64,000 nucleotides of DNA from Tatumella punctata (GTDB lineage: Bacteria > Pseudomonadota > Gammaproteobacteria > Enterobacterales > Enterobacteriaceae). Location: positions 62,001-126,000 of the forward strand of contig NZ_BAAAFW010000095.1 of assembly GCF_039523735.1 (NCBI RefSeq), given 5' to 3'. The notes under the pieces are model-generated. The model was not told the origin of the DNA and did no database searches. It worked only from the letters and a program-made list of their open reading frames with translations. Both the position numbers and the translations under genes were made by a program. Positions 8,189-16,783 of the stretch are shown here, in pieces; position 1 is the stretch's first letter, and each line of letters starts with the position of its first letter.

Positions 8189-9130
8189 ATGTCCGCCAGG
8201 CATTCAACAACTCTGACCCGCAGCGATCTTGCTGAACTCAATGCGTTTCTGATTACTGAAGAAATGCGAAGTTTTACAAAAGCAGCTATCGCATTAGGGA
8301 TTACCACTTCTGCACTTAGCCATACCATACGCAACCTTGAGACCAGACTGGGTGTCAGGCTGCTGAACAGAACCAGCCGTACGGTTTCACCTACCGAGGC
8401 AGGAGCAAGCCTTGCACTCCGCCTTGCAATGGGTTTCAAAGAAATAGCAGCCGCTCTTGAAGAAATTAATCGTCTGCGTGATACCCCCGTCGGGAAGCTC
8501 AGGCTTAATGTGCTAAGTGACGGGGCACGTCTTATTATCGCGCGCCACCTGACGCGTTTCATCAGCAAGTACCCCGAGGTAGAACTGGAAATCAGTGTAG
8601 ATGACAGGATGGTTGATATTATCTCGGAAGGCTTTGATGCCGGGATACGTTTTGGCGGAACCGTCCCTGAAGATCTCGTCGCGGTCAGACTGGGAAAAGA
8701 ACTCAGATGGGTGGCCGTAGCATCACCACGCTATCTTTATCAGCATACACCGCCCGCTGTGCCTGAAGATTTGCGCCTGCATGAATGTATTCAATTACGT
8801 ACCGGACAGGGAGTCATTTATAAGTGGGAATTTCGTAAAGGTAATGACTATCGTGTAATTGATGTCAAAGGGCAGATCTGCGTGAGTGAAACAGCACTGG
8901 CCATTGAACTGGCCTTATCCGGGGCCGGTATCGCCTACTGCCTTGAAGAACGAGTCCGTAGTTATCTTTATGATGGCAGTCTCAGAGCAGTGCTCCCTGA
9001 CTGGGCACCTGTAGAAGATCCTATGTACCTCTACTATCCTGGCCACCGGCAGGTTCCACAGGGCCTGAAGGAGCTAATTGAGGTGCTCAGAGAAGAGATT
9101 GACACGGATAATTCCATTTATCCTGAATGA
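8189..9130 (+). CDS. LysR-family transcriptional regulator
   Basis: A 313-residue cytoplasmic DNA-binding regulator. The N-terminal winged helix-turn-helix (about 12-70) shows FTKAAIALG, LSHTIRNLE and LLNRTSRTVSPTEAG, followed by the substrate-binding domain with VDIISEGFDAGIRFG, typical of the LTTR subgroup resembling DmlR/PgrR. I place the start at the ATG at 8189 (MSARHS) since the longer frame from 8045 adds 48 residues that do not resemble the family. It is divergent from the MFS-SDR operon, its most likely target. The co-inducer is unknown. Confidence 0.88.
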   Translation: MSARHSTTLTRSDLAELNAFLITEEMRSFTKAAIALGITTSALSHTIRNLETRLGVRLLNRTSRTVSPTEAGASLALRLAMGFKEIAAALEEINRLRDTPVGKLRLNVLSDGARLIIARHLTRFISKYPEVELEISVDDRMVDIISEGFDAGIRFGGTVPEDLVAVRLGKELRWVAVASPRYLYQHTPPAVPEDLRLHECIQLRTGQGVIYKWEFRKGNDYRVIDVKGQICVSETALAIELALSGAGIAYCLEERVRSYLYDGSLRAVLPDWAPVEDPMYLYYPGHRQVPQGLKELIEVLREEIDTDNSIYPE

Positions 9131-9197
9131 CCTGCGGCCTGCTCTCAGCCGTAATTTATCGTGAACTGACCAGACTGATATACGCAATGACCTGATA

Positions 9198-9452
9198 TTA
9201 CGGCGCAGTTACCGCTTCTAACTGCAATAAATACGTCATCGCTGCATCACGATCCGTCAGACACATATCCTGAGAAGGCTGAAGATTTCCGCAGACTTCA
9301 GGCCGCAGGGCTGAACCAAAAATATTGCATAAGTTCTCTTCAGATAACTGAATACATCTGACATTCGCGGGTTTACCGAGAGGCATTCCGGGAATAGGGG
9401 AAGAGATTGACGGGGCAATACAACAGGCCCCGCATTGCGAACGACATTCCAC
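9198..9452 (-). CDS. yeiW: YeiW, UPF0153 / YkgJ-type cysteine cluster protein
   Basis: An 84-residue small cysteine-rich protein, the same length as E. coli YeiW. It opens with MECRSQCGACC, has further cysteines in VRCIQLSEENLCNIF and PEVCGN, and belongs to the family predicted to bind zinc or iron through the CxxxCxxCC cluster. The function is not known. It is divergent from efpL with a 172-base gap that should contain both promoters, matching the yeiW-yeiP order in related genomes. Confidence 0.88.
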   Translation of the reverse strand: MECRSQCGACCIAPSISSPIPGMPLGKPANVRCIQLSEENLCNIFGSALRPEVCGNLQPSQDMCLTDRDAAMTYLLQLEAVTAP

Positions 9453-9624
9453 AGGATACTCCGCTAACGAACGAAAAGGCCGGGGCCGGAGCAGTCAGGG
9501 TAACATTTATTCCGGTAGCGAACAGCTATCGGTAAACATTTTCTCTGTTGCCCTATTGCCTGCCGGCGATTGCGCGGGTAACGTTGCGCCAAAATTCTGT
9601 TTTACTCACATAGAGAGAGTTCTG

Positions 9625-10197
9625 ATGCCAAAGGCAAATGAAATAAAACGTGGTATGGCAGTCACCTGGAACGGAAAATTACTGCTGGTGAAAGATATTG
9701 ATGTACAGAGCCCGAGCGCCCGCGGCGCTGCCACCCTGTATAAAATGCGTTTTACCGATATCCGTAGCGGTATGAAAGTGGAAGAGCGTTTTAAAGGTGA
9801 TGATATTGTCGATACCATCGCACTCAGCCGCCGCGCGGTGACTTTTTCTTATATTGACGGTGACGAGTATGTCTTTATGGATGATGAAGACTATACCCCC
9901 TACCATTTCAATAAAAATCAGATCGAAGAAGAACTGCTGTTTATTCCGGAAAACGGTATTCCCGGGATGCACGTACTGACAATGGACGGCCAGATTCTGG
10001 CCCTCGAATTGCCCCAGACCGTGGATATGGAAATTACCGATACCTCTCCGGGCATTAAAGGTGCTTCAGCCAGTGCCCGCACTAAACCCGCAGGTATGGT
10101 GACCGGCCTGGTTATTCAGGTCCCTGAATACCTGAGTAACGGTGATAAAATCAGGATCCATATTCCTGAGCGCCGTTATATGGGCAGAGCAGATTAA
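9625..10197 (+). CDS. efpL: Elongation factor P-like protein EfpL (YeiP)
   Basis: A 190-residue three-domain EF-P paralogue that binds the ribosome and helps relieve stalling at polyproline and some other motifs. The ATG at 9625 (MPKANEIKRG) gives the exact length of E. coli YeiP; the longer frame from 9556 is excluded by that match, although the Shine-Dalgarno (GAGAGAG) is only moderate. The tip loop has SPSARGAATL with Arg33 in place of the modified lysine of EF-P, as described for EfpL, so it should work without lysylation. The C-terminal OB domain with GDKIRIHIPERRYMGRAD is intact. Confidence 0.95.
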   Translation: MPKANEIKRGMAVTWNGKLLLVKDIDVQSPSARGAATLYKMRFTDIRSGMKVEERFKGDDIVDTIALSRRAVTFSYIDGDEYVFMDDEDYTPYHFNKNQIEEELLFIPENGIPGMHVLTMDGQILALELPQTVDMEITDTSPGIKGASASARTKPAGMVTGLVIQVPEYLSNGDKIRIHIPERRYMGRAD

Positions 10198-10223
10198 GTA
10201 TCACTCCCCTGCTATCCGCGGCA

Positions 10224-10269
10224 AAAGTGACCTCTGGCCAGAGCATTAACCCGGCCGGCGGGTCACTTT
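10224..10269 (+). terminator. Stem-loop downstream of efpL
   Basis: AAAGTGACC (10224-10232) pairs with GGTCACTTT (10261-10269) around a GC-rich internal segment. There is no T-run after it, so it may be a 3'-end stabiliser or a weak terminator. Confidence 0.45.
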
Positions 10270-10528
10270 CTGCCACAGATCATAGTGCGATCCTCTGTGC
10301 CAGTTAATGTGCTATTTTTTCACATTTCAGTGGTAAATATTTACAGTTTTCTACTCCTCATCCCCTGATTCGTTCAATGTAATAATGGATTAACCGTTAT
10401 AATCGCCGCGTTTTTATTATGATGACCGCAAGTCTGCGTCTGGCTTCGCTGTCCATTCAGGGAATATTAAACATCTGTTTAATTTTTCTGCCTGAGTTTG
10501 TTGAATTAATTTTATTCTGAGTTTAAAA
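10270..10528. other. AT-rich spacer with a candidate lpxT promoter
   Basis: No ORF is supported. A perfect TATAAT at 10398-10403 has TTCAAT at 10373-10378 as a possible -35 with a long 19-base spacer, which would give an lpxT leader of about 120 bases. The stretch before lpxT is strongly AT-rich. This promoter call is tentative. Confidence 0.4.
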
Positions 10529-11224
10529 ATGCGCCTTTCACGTCTGATAACTATTCTCCTGCTTAACGCTTCAGGTCTTGCTCTGTTTTTTTCATGGTAT
10601 CTTCCGGAACATCACGGCTTCTGGTTTGCTATTGATAAATCGATATTTTTCGACTTTAACAGCCGTATGGTATCCCATCCTGCGTTTGCAAAATTCGTAG
10701 CAATTACTAATTACCGCGGGTTTGATGCAGTTTCTCTGATTGCTATGGGATTACTTTACTATTCTTACTGGCGGAAAAATTCTCCGGCCGGACGTCATCG
10801 AATGCTGGCGATCGGTATTACCCTGTTACTGAGTGCCGTTGTGCTGAATCAGCTGGGACACAGAATCCCGGTGGTGCATTCCAGCCCGACCTTGTTTTTC
10901 CAGAACGTTCACCGGGTCGGCGAACTTACCGGAATTCCGACGAAAGATGCCTCGTCAGACAGTTTCCCCGGTGACCACGGTATGATGCTGATGATTTTCG
11001 CCTGCTTTATGTGGCGTTATTTTGGTGGTCGTGCTTTTGCCAAAGCCGCAGTCATTTTCTTTATCTTTGCCCTGCCGCGGGTGATGGCCGGTGCGCACTG
11101 GTTTACCGATATTGCAGTCGGCTCCCTGTCGGTGGTGCTGGTCGGTATGAGTTGGTGGCTACTGACACCAGGCAGTGATGCGGTGGTTAACTTTCTGGAC
11201 AGAAAGTTACCACGCCGTAAGTAG
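10529..11224 (+). CDS. lpxT: Lipid A 1-diphosphate synthase LpxT (YeiU), PAP2 family
   Basis: An inner-membrane PAP2-superfamily enzyme that moves a phosphate from undecaprenyl pyrophosphate to the 1-position of lipid A, recycling the carrier lipid. The 231 residues contain several membrane helices and the three-part phosphatase signature: KNSPAGRHR (the KxxxxxxRP-like region), SFPGDHG near residue 150, and RVMAGAHWFTD near 190. E. coli LpxT has 237 residues and also lies near mepS. The ATG at 10529 starts MRLSRLI with a short basic segment before the first helix. It is followed by a strong bidirectional terminator. Confidence 0.88.
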   Translation: MRLSRLITILLLNASGLALFFSWYLPEHHGFWFAIDKSIFFDFNSRMVSHPAFAKFVAITNYRGFDAVSLIAMGLLYYSYWRKNSPAGRHRMLAIGITLLLSAVVLNQLGHRIPVVHSSPTLFFQNVHRVGELTGIPTKDASSDSFPGDHGMMLMIFACFMWRYFGGRAFAKAAVIFFIFALPRVMAGAHWFTDIAVGSLSVVLVGMSWWLLTPGSDAVVNFLDRKLPRRK

Positions 11225-11241
11225 TAATCAGGTTGTACCGG

Positions 11242-11272
11242 AGTAAAAAGCGCCAGTCAGGCGCTTTTTACT
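11242..11272. terminator. Bidirectional terminator between lpxT and the APC permease
   Basis: AGTAAAAAGCGCC pairs perfectly with GGCGCTTTTTACT across the five-base loop AGTCA. The A/T arms provide a U-run in both directions, suiting the two convergent genes. Confidence 0.85.
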
Positions 11273-11287
11273 GTGAGTCTGCAGTAT

Positions 11288-12850
11288 TTAACTATTCAGT
11301 TCTTCATTATCGGTAATTTCAGGCACCGGCAGGCTGGTAATAACCCCCCAGTAGTAACAGACCAGTGCAATAATCGTTACCAGGATCATATCTGTCGGGG
11401 CAGCAATGATATTAATGCCACCGAAAGTTCCCAGATAAGACACCAGCAGCACCAGCAGATAGTACACCAGTAACCACCAGCCACATTTCAGATCCCGTCC
11501 CGAAGTGACACTCTTATTACCGAATAAGACGTAACCGACCCAGGCAATCACCAGTACCGGAATTAACAGTTCATTGACCGACCAGCCGCTCCAGTAAATC
11601 AGTAAAGTACTGGCAACAAAAGCCAGCGGGCTGAAAATCGCCGCAACCGGCAGACGGAAAGGCCTAGCCATATCCGGCAGATGACGACGGAATGCGCCAA
11701 GAGTGACCGGCCCCGGCATATATGTAAAGACGGTCGCCGAGGTCACAGCGCCAATCAGCCCGCCCCATACCTGAAATTCGGAAGGTAATGTCCAGGCAAT
11801 GGAAAGCATCAGTGACAGCCATAAAGCGCCGCGCGGAACACCGGATTTAGGGTCAACTTCACCAAACACTTTAAATAAATGACCATTACGCGCCCAGGCA
11901 AATAATACCCGGCTGGCACCCGCCAGATAAATATTACCGGTACCGGCAGGAGAAATAACAGCATCCACCAGGATTAGATTAATCAGCCAGGTGATACCGA
12001 GACTGCGTGCAAGATCAGCGTAAGGAGACTGGAAAACAGCTTTAAGGCCATCCCAGCCATGGGCTGACAGAGCTTCTGAAGGCACAGCCCCCATAAAAGC
12101 ATACTGTAATGCGATATAAATAATAAAGCTGACAGCAATAGCGATCATAATTGATAGCGGGACATTACGCTGCGGATTTTTCGCCTCACTGGCAAAATCC
12201 ACCGCCTGACGGAATCCCAGATAGGCGAAAACAATCCCTGCCCCCGTCAGAGAGGTGAAAATACCGTGAGCACCGCCGGGCGGCGGCGGTGGCACATCCA
12301 GATTAGCACCATGGTAATACATAAATAACGTACCAATCGTCAGCAGAGGCACAATAAATTTAAAGGTAGTAATAATAGTATTTACCCGGCCGAAAACACT
12401 GACACTCCAGTAATTTAATAGGAAAAAACCCACCAGCAGCAGAATTTGTACCGCAAAACCAGAGGCTGTCGGACTGCCATCCGGGTGGCTGAGCGCGGGC
12501 CACCAGTATTGTGCATATTGTCGTACCGCTTCTACCTCAACCCCGGCAGTACTGGTATATGCCAGCAGCGAGCTGACGCCGATAACAAATCCCACCACAT
12601 TACCGTGAGAGAAATTAGGGTAACGGACAAAGCCGCCAGCCCGTGGAATAGCCGCCGAAAGTTCGGCAAACACTAAGCCAATCAGCAATACAATGATTGC
12701 TCCCAGTATCCATGCCCAGCCGGTCTGTGCACCTGCATAGCCTGAACTGGTCAGTGCTGCATACAACCAGCCGGAACCTATCATTGACCCTATACCCAGC
12801 AGGCTGAGATCAACCAGTCCTAATTTTTGTTTAAATGCACCCTTTGCCAT
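11288..12850 (-). CDS. APC-family amino acid permease (aspartate:proton symporter-like)
   Basis: A 520-residue inner-membrane transporter of the amino acid-polyamine-organocation superfamily with about 12-14 hydrophobic segments. The first helix has GIGSMIGSGW, the conserved unwound substrate site, and ELSAAIPRAGGFVRY follows helix 2. Overall it resembles the YveA-type aspartate:proton symporters, which have a similar length. I start at the ATG at 12850, with AAGAGG five bases upstream. It stands alone between lpxT and mepS, two genes that are neighbours in E. coli, so it is an insertion relative to that order. The substrate is inferred only. Confidence 0.8.
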   Translation of the reverse strand: MAKGAFKQKLGLVDLSLLGIGSMIGSGWLYAALTSSGYAGAQTGWAWILGAIIVLLIGLVFAELSAAIPRAGGFVRYPNFSHGNVVGFVIGVSSLLAYTSTAGVEVEAVRQYAQYWWPALSHPDGSPTASGFAVQILLLVGFFLLNYWSVSVFGRVNTIITTFKFIVPLLTIGTLFMYYHGANLDVPPPPPGGAHGIFTSLTGAGIVFAYLGFRQAVDFASEAKNPQRNVPLSIMIAIAVSFIIYIALQYAFMGAVPSEALSAHGWDGLKAVFQSPYADLARSLGITWLINLILVDAVISPAGTGNIYLAGASRVLFAWARNGHLFKVFGEVDPKSGVPRGALWLSLMLSIAWTLPSEFQVWGGLIGAVTSATVFTYMPGPVTLGAFRRHLPDMARPFRLPVAAIFSPLAFVASTLLIYWSGWSVNELLIPVLVIAWVGYVLFGNKSVTSGRDLKCGWWLLVYYLLVLLVSYLGTFGGINIIAAPTDMILVTIIALVCYYWGVITSLPVPEITDNEELNS

Positions 12851-13506
12851 AAACACCTCTTAATGTGATATCCCGACCAGACATCTGGTTTAGGTTATGG
12901 TTTATGTATTGCTGTTGTTATTTCCTTTCCCTTCAGGCTTAGCATTTTGCATGCCATATATAACAACAACCCCACAGTGGTCAGGGTGTTACCCGTAAAA
13001 CATGCCAGTACACACTATGATTCCGCGGCTTACCCCCGCAGACAAGGCAGAAAAAATGCCAAAAAAGAACCACTCAGCATGTACAATGGCAGTGCGTACT
13101 GCACCCGAATGATGCTGGCTTAACGAAAAGTTACATTCAGAAATTACAGCTTATCCAGCGACAATCTGCTGAGCACTATCCGGCAAGAGTGTTCCCTTTC
13201 AGGGCAGGCGGTCAGGCGGTTTAACGGGGAAATAGTGCACAAAAATACGCCAGGACACATTTCGTAAATTATTCAAATTAATCCATGTCAAAAAATTACT
13301 TAAAAGCTCTCGCCAGTTGTCATTTTATGCGGTAATCTGAATTTCGTATCAGCGGTTAATTTTAGATAAACAGCTCATTACGGTGGTTTCTGCGTATTTA
13401 TTCGTGCTCCGTAAAACAGTTTATTAATGGCTGATTATCCTCTTTCTGTTCTGTCATCTGGCTAGCGGCAATTCTGTCGTAAGGACTTTGAAGGAAACTC
13501 TGAATA
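12851..13506. other. Intergenic region between the APC permease and mepS
   Basis: These 656 bases hold no ORF I can support. The inverted repeat ACCAGA-CA-TCTGGT (12876-12889) sits just upstream of the permease start and could be an operator. The part from about 13250 to 13500 is AT-rich and should contain the mepS promoter and leader. AAGGA lies before the mepS ATG. Confidence 0.5.
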
Positions 13507-14082
13507 ATGGTCAAGTCTCAACCAACTCTGAGATATATCTGGCGGATTGTTCCTGCCATTGCATTAGCAACGTTACTCTCAGCATGCAGTACCCCGGCTA
13601 ATAATACAGCCCGGATCGAGAAGCATGAAGTTAACAACCGTAGTGGTTTTTTACTTCAGGCGTCTCAGGATGAATTCGAACAGATGGTTCAGAGTGTGGA
13701 TGTTAAGTCCCGCATTATGGATCAGTACGCTGACTGGAAAGGCGTACGCTACCGGATGGGCGGTGACACTAAACGCGGAATTGATTGTTCTGCCTTTGTT
13801 CAGCGGACATTCCGTGAGCAGTTTGGCCTTGATTTACCACGTTCTACTTCAGGTCAGCAGTACACGGGTTCTAAAATTTCACGAAATAAACTGCGCCCGG
13901 GGGACCTGGTTCTGTTTCGTGCCGGCTCTACCGGCCGCCATGTCGGTATTTACCTGGGCAACAATAACTTTGTCCATGCATCTACCAGCAGTGGTGTAAT
14001 GATTTCGAGCCTGAATGACAGTTACTGGAAAAATCGCTACCGTGAAGCCAGACGGGTACTGAGTAACAGCGCCCACAGTTGA
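13507..14082 (+). CDS. mepS: Murein DD-endopeptidase MepS (Spr), NlpC/P60 lipoprotein
   Basis: An outer-membrane lipoprotein that cuts D-Ala-mDAP cross-links so that new murein can be inserted. The 191-residue precursor has a lipobox LLSAC with Cys27 as the acylation site. The NlpC/P60 catalytic residues are Cys94 (GIDCSAF), His145 (GRHVGIY) and His157 (FVHAST); subtracting the 26-residue signal peptide gives 68, 119 and 131, the numbers known for mature E. coli Spr. In E. coli its level is set by NlpI-Prc proteolysis. It is monocistronic here, with its own terminator. Confidence 0.96.
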   Translation: MVKSQPTLRYIWRIVPAIALATLLSACSTPANNTARIEKHEVNNRSGFLLQASQDEFEQMVQSVDVKSRIMDQYADWKGVRYRMGGDTKRGIDCSAFVQRTFREQFGLDLPRSTSGQQYTGSKISRNKLRPGDLVLFRAGSTGRHVGIYLGNNNFVHASTSSGVMISSLNDSYWKNRYREARRVLSNSAHS

Positions 14083-14116
14083 TATTGTCAGGCCTTCCGA
14101 GTCTTTAGCCAGACAG

Positions 14117-14144
14117 AAACGCTGCTTTTAAGCAGCGTTTTTTT
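14117..14144 (+). terminator. Terminator of mepS
   Basis: AAACGCTGCTT pairs with AAGCAGCGTTT across a very short loop and runs into a T-stretch, 34 bases after the mepS stop. Confidence 0.85.
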
Positions 14145-14164
14145 ATGGTTATTTTTGTCTGTGA

Positions 14165-14494
14165 CTACTGCGGGAAATTCTCAGCAATCGCTACCCCGTT
14201 ATTCTTCAGACAGCAATTTACCGTGGCTTCATCGGTGCTGGCAACCAGCAGGCAGGCTGTACCGCGCCACTCAATAACGTTACTGTCCGTATCGACCTCT
14301 GCCAGCATTTTTTGTAGTGCTAACATCACCTGCTCAGATTGCTGCTCCTGAGAATCCAGCAGTTCAAAAATAACCACATCTTCACCACGACCGGAATGCA
14401 CTACCTCGCTCACTGTGAGAGCTGAAGGCATCGCAGGTGACCAGTGATAGTAATCAGGTAACCGGTGTATAACCGATAACTGCTGCCTGTCCAA
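14165..14494 (-). CDS. yejG: YejG family protein, function unknown
   Basis: A 109-residue protein with no known biochemical role. I recognise it from the N-terminal QLSVIHRLPDYYHWSP and C-terminal LKNNGVAIAENF, which match E. coli YejG (114 residues) in both sequence and position next to bcr. The start aligned with the E. coli methionine is a TTG at 14494, with a good GGGGAGAG seven bases upstream; there is no in-frame ATG near it. It is the last gene after rsuA and bcr on this strand, but the 226-base gap and a terminator after bcr suggest its own promoter. Confidence 0.82.
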   Translation of the reverse strand: MDRQQLSVIHRLPDYYHWSPAMPSALTVSEVVHSGRGEDVVIFELLDSQEQQSEQVMLALQKMLAEVDTDSNVIEWRGTACLLVASTDEATVNCCLKNNGVAIAENFPQ

Positions 14495-14661
14495 ATAATC
14501 TCTCCCCGCAAACAGAAGTTCATCCGGTCCGCGTTCCGTAACCGGCAGGAAAATAACTGTGGATATTCCGCTGCCTTAACAAAGATCGCCTGTCACCGGC
14601 TGACTGATAAAAACAATCACAAACTGATGATTATTTTTATCACTTTAACTACAAATTATAA

Positions 14662-14702
14662 ACAATAAAATAAAATCCCGCCCCACACACAGGAGGCAGG
14701 AC
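14662..14702 (-). terminator. Terminator of bcr
   Basis: On the minus strand GTCCTGCC pairs with GGCGGGAT (two G-U pairs) and is followed by TTTATTTTATT. Confidence 0.65.
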
Positions 14703-14720
14703 GGTGACTCAGAGGAAGAA

Positions 14721-15902
14721 TTAGCGCAGAGTATGACGGGATGCAAACCAGAATAATAACAGCGATAAGCTGGCACAGCTGGCAATCATCACTGCCATTG
14801 GCCAGGCTGAAGAAAAACTAAACAGTGACAGGATGGCACCGGTAACAGCCCCCACCCCAAAGCGTAATGTCCCGGCAAGAGAAGAAACAGTACCGGCGAT
14901 ATGCGGAAACTCATCAAGTATCACCGCCATGGCGTTGGAGGCCACCATTGATACGCAGCCGATAAACACAGCAACCCCCAGTACCAGCGGATAAAATCCA
15001 AGACCGACAGCACAAACCACTAATAGCCATATCCCGCTGATAAACTGAATAATAAGCGCAATTCTGAACAATAATAACGGACCGGCCAGCCGAACCATAC
15101 GGCTATTAATCAGGGTCATCAGAAACAGAAATACGATATTCAGCGCAAAGTAATACCCGAAATGCTGCGGAGAAACATGGTACAGCGTGATGTAGACAAA
15201 AGGCCCCGCATTAAGGAACGCGAACAGCCCGGCAAACGAAAACCCGCTGGCCATCATCAGACTGAAAACTTTTTTATTACGGAACAAAATAATAAAGTTG
15301 CTGATAATAGTACGCAGATGCAGAGGCTGACGTTTATCTGCCGGTAATGACTCGCTGATCCCAAAAATTACCAGCAAAAAACCGACAGTTGCCGCAATCG
15401 CCAGTGCCCAGAAGATGGACTGCCAGTTTCCGGCCAGCAGTAACCAGCCCCCGAGGATAGGTGCCATCAGGGGAGCCAGGGTGGTAATCAGCATCATAAT
15501 CGACATCATTCGTGAGAAATCTGCACTGGAGTAGCTGTCCCGGATAATGGCATTGATTACCACCCCGGCCGATGCTGCCGCAAGACCATGCACCAGTCGC
15601 ATCCAGATCAGGTGGTCAATCGTCCCCGCCATGGCGCACCCGGCAGCGGCAAGAATAAATATCAGTACCCCGGGTAACAGCACCGCTTTACGGCCAAGGC
15701 TGTCAGATAATGGCCCGTAAAACAGTTGTCCGACGGCAAAACCCAGAATATAGGCGTTCAGCGTCATCTGAACCTGACCGGAAGGTGCCAGAAATTCGCT
15801 GGCAATCTGTGGCATCGCAGGAAGATACATGTCGATAGACAATGGCATCAGCATTGCCAGCAAACCCAGAATAACTATCAGCCTCAATTTCTCTCTCCGC
15901 AC
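14721..15902 (-). CDS. bcr: Bcr/CflA-family multidrug efflux MFS transporter
   Basis: An inner-membrane proton antiporter; the E. coli homologue exports bicyclomycin and sulfonamides and also exports dipeptides. The 393-residue protein has about twelve helices and the DHA1 family landmarks: PLSIDMYLPAMPQIA in helix 1, GQLFYGPLSDSLGRKAVLL covering motif A between helices 2 and 3, and LAPLMAPILGG for motif C in helix 5. E. coli Bcr has 396 residues and the same neighbours, rsuA and yejG. It starts 18 bases after rsuA, so the two are probably co-transcribed. Confidence 0.92.
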   Translation of the reverse strand: MRREKLRLIVILGLLAMLMPLSIDMYLPAMPQIASEFLAPSGQVQMTLNAYILGFAVGQLFYGPLSDSLGRKAVLLPGVLIFILAAAGCAMAGTIDHLIWMRLVHGLAAASAGVVINAIIRDSYSSADFSRMMSIMMLITTLAPLMAPILGGWLLLAGNWQSIFWALAIAATVGFLLVIFGISESLPADKRQPLHLRTIISNFIILFRNKKVFSLMMASGFSFAGLFAFLNAGPFVYITLYHVSPQHFGYYFALNIVFLFLMTLINSRMVRLAGPLLLFRIALIIQFISGIWLLVVCAVGLGFYPLVLGVAVFIGCVSMVASNAMAVILDEFPHIAGTVSSLAGTLRFGVGAVTGAILSLFSFSSAWPMAVMIASCASLSLLLFWFASRHTLR

Positions 15903-15920
15903 AGGGGACTATCAGCCTGA

Positions 15921-16640
15921 TTATTTTCGCTGCAATTCTGCAGGTAAGCCTGCACTGTCAATTTCCTCACGACTTAATTCACGATACTCACCGGGTTCAA
16001 GAGTGTCATCCAGAACGATGTCACCAATTTGCTGACGATGCAGGGCAACCACATGATTCCCTGTGGCAGCAAACATACGTTTTACCTGGTGGTAACGCCC
16101 CTCACTGATGGTCAGCAAGACTTCCGTCGGTGTCAGTATTTCCAGTGAAGCGGGCTTAGTCGGTTGTTTATCCCCGCGTAATTCAATGCCTTTCTTAAAC
16201 TGCTCTGTCGCCTGTGCATCCAGCGGATTTTCCAGAGTAACATGATATGTTTTCTGGCAATGATGACGAGGAGAGGTGATACGGTGTGACCATTGGCCAT
16301 CATCGGTCAGTAATACCAGCCCGGTGGTATCGATATCCAGCCGCCCTGCTGCATGAAGTTTCCATGCCATTGGCTCTTCCAGAAAGTAGAGAATTGTCGG
16401 GTGATCTTCATCTTCTGTCGCGCATACATAACCCTGCGGCTTGTTAAGCATAAAATAACGGGGCCCGGATTGTTGTTGCAGGCTGTTACCTTCATATTCG
16501 ACCTGATGTTCCGGTTTAATTTTGAAAGCGCTGTCCTTAACAATCTCGCCATCCACAGTGACTTTCTGTGCACGAATTTCACGTGAGGCAATGGCCCGGC
16601 TTATTTCCAGTTGTTGAGAGATGAATTTATCGAGTCGCAT
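15921..16640 (-). CDS. rsuA: 16S rRNA pseudouridine(516) synthase
   Basis: Isomerises uridine 516 of 16S rRNA to pseudouridine during small-subunit assembly. The 239-residue protein has an N-terminal S4-type RNA-binding domain (MRLDKFISQQ to about residue 60) and the catalytic domain with Asp102 in GRLDIDTTGL, the catalytic aspartate of the RsuA/RluB group. I start at the ATG at 16640, which matches E. coli RsuA (MRLDKF); the upstream in-frame extension to 16679 is not part of the family. It heads the rsuA-bcr unit and is divergent from radD. Confidence 0.95.
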   Translation of the reverse strand: MRLDKFISQQLEISRAIASREIRAQKVTVDGEIVKDSAFKIKPEHQVEYEGNSLQQQSGPRYFMLNKPQGYVCATEDEDHPTILYFLEEPMAWKLHAAGRLDIDTTGLVLLTDDGQWSHRITSPRHHCQKTYHVTLENPLDAQATEQFKKGIELRGDKQPTKPASLEILTPTEVLLTISEGRYHQVKRMFAATGNHVVALHRQQIGDIVLDDTLEPGEYRELSREEIDSAGLPAELQRK

Positions 16641-16783
16641 GAATTTCTTTTTGCCTGTAGCAGCGAAGGGAAAATACAATGACGCTTATCGTCATGTTCA
16701 GTCTTCCAGTATAACGTGAACCTGAGCTGGCTGTCAGTGACGATATATCGTCGATTGTATACTCCTTTTAAAAAGTGATGTTT

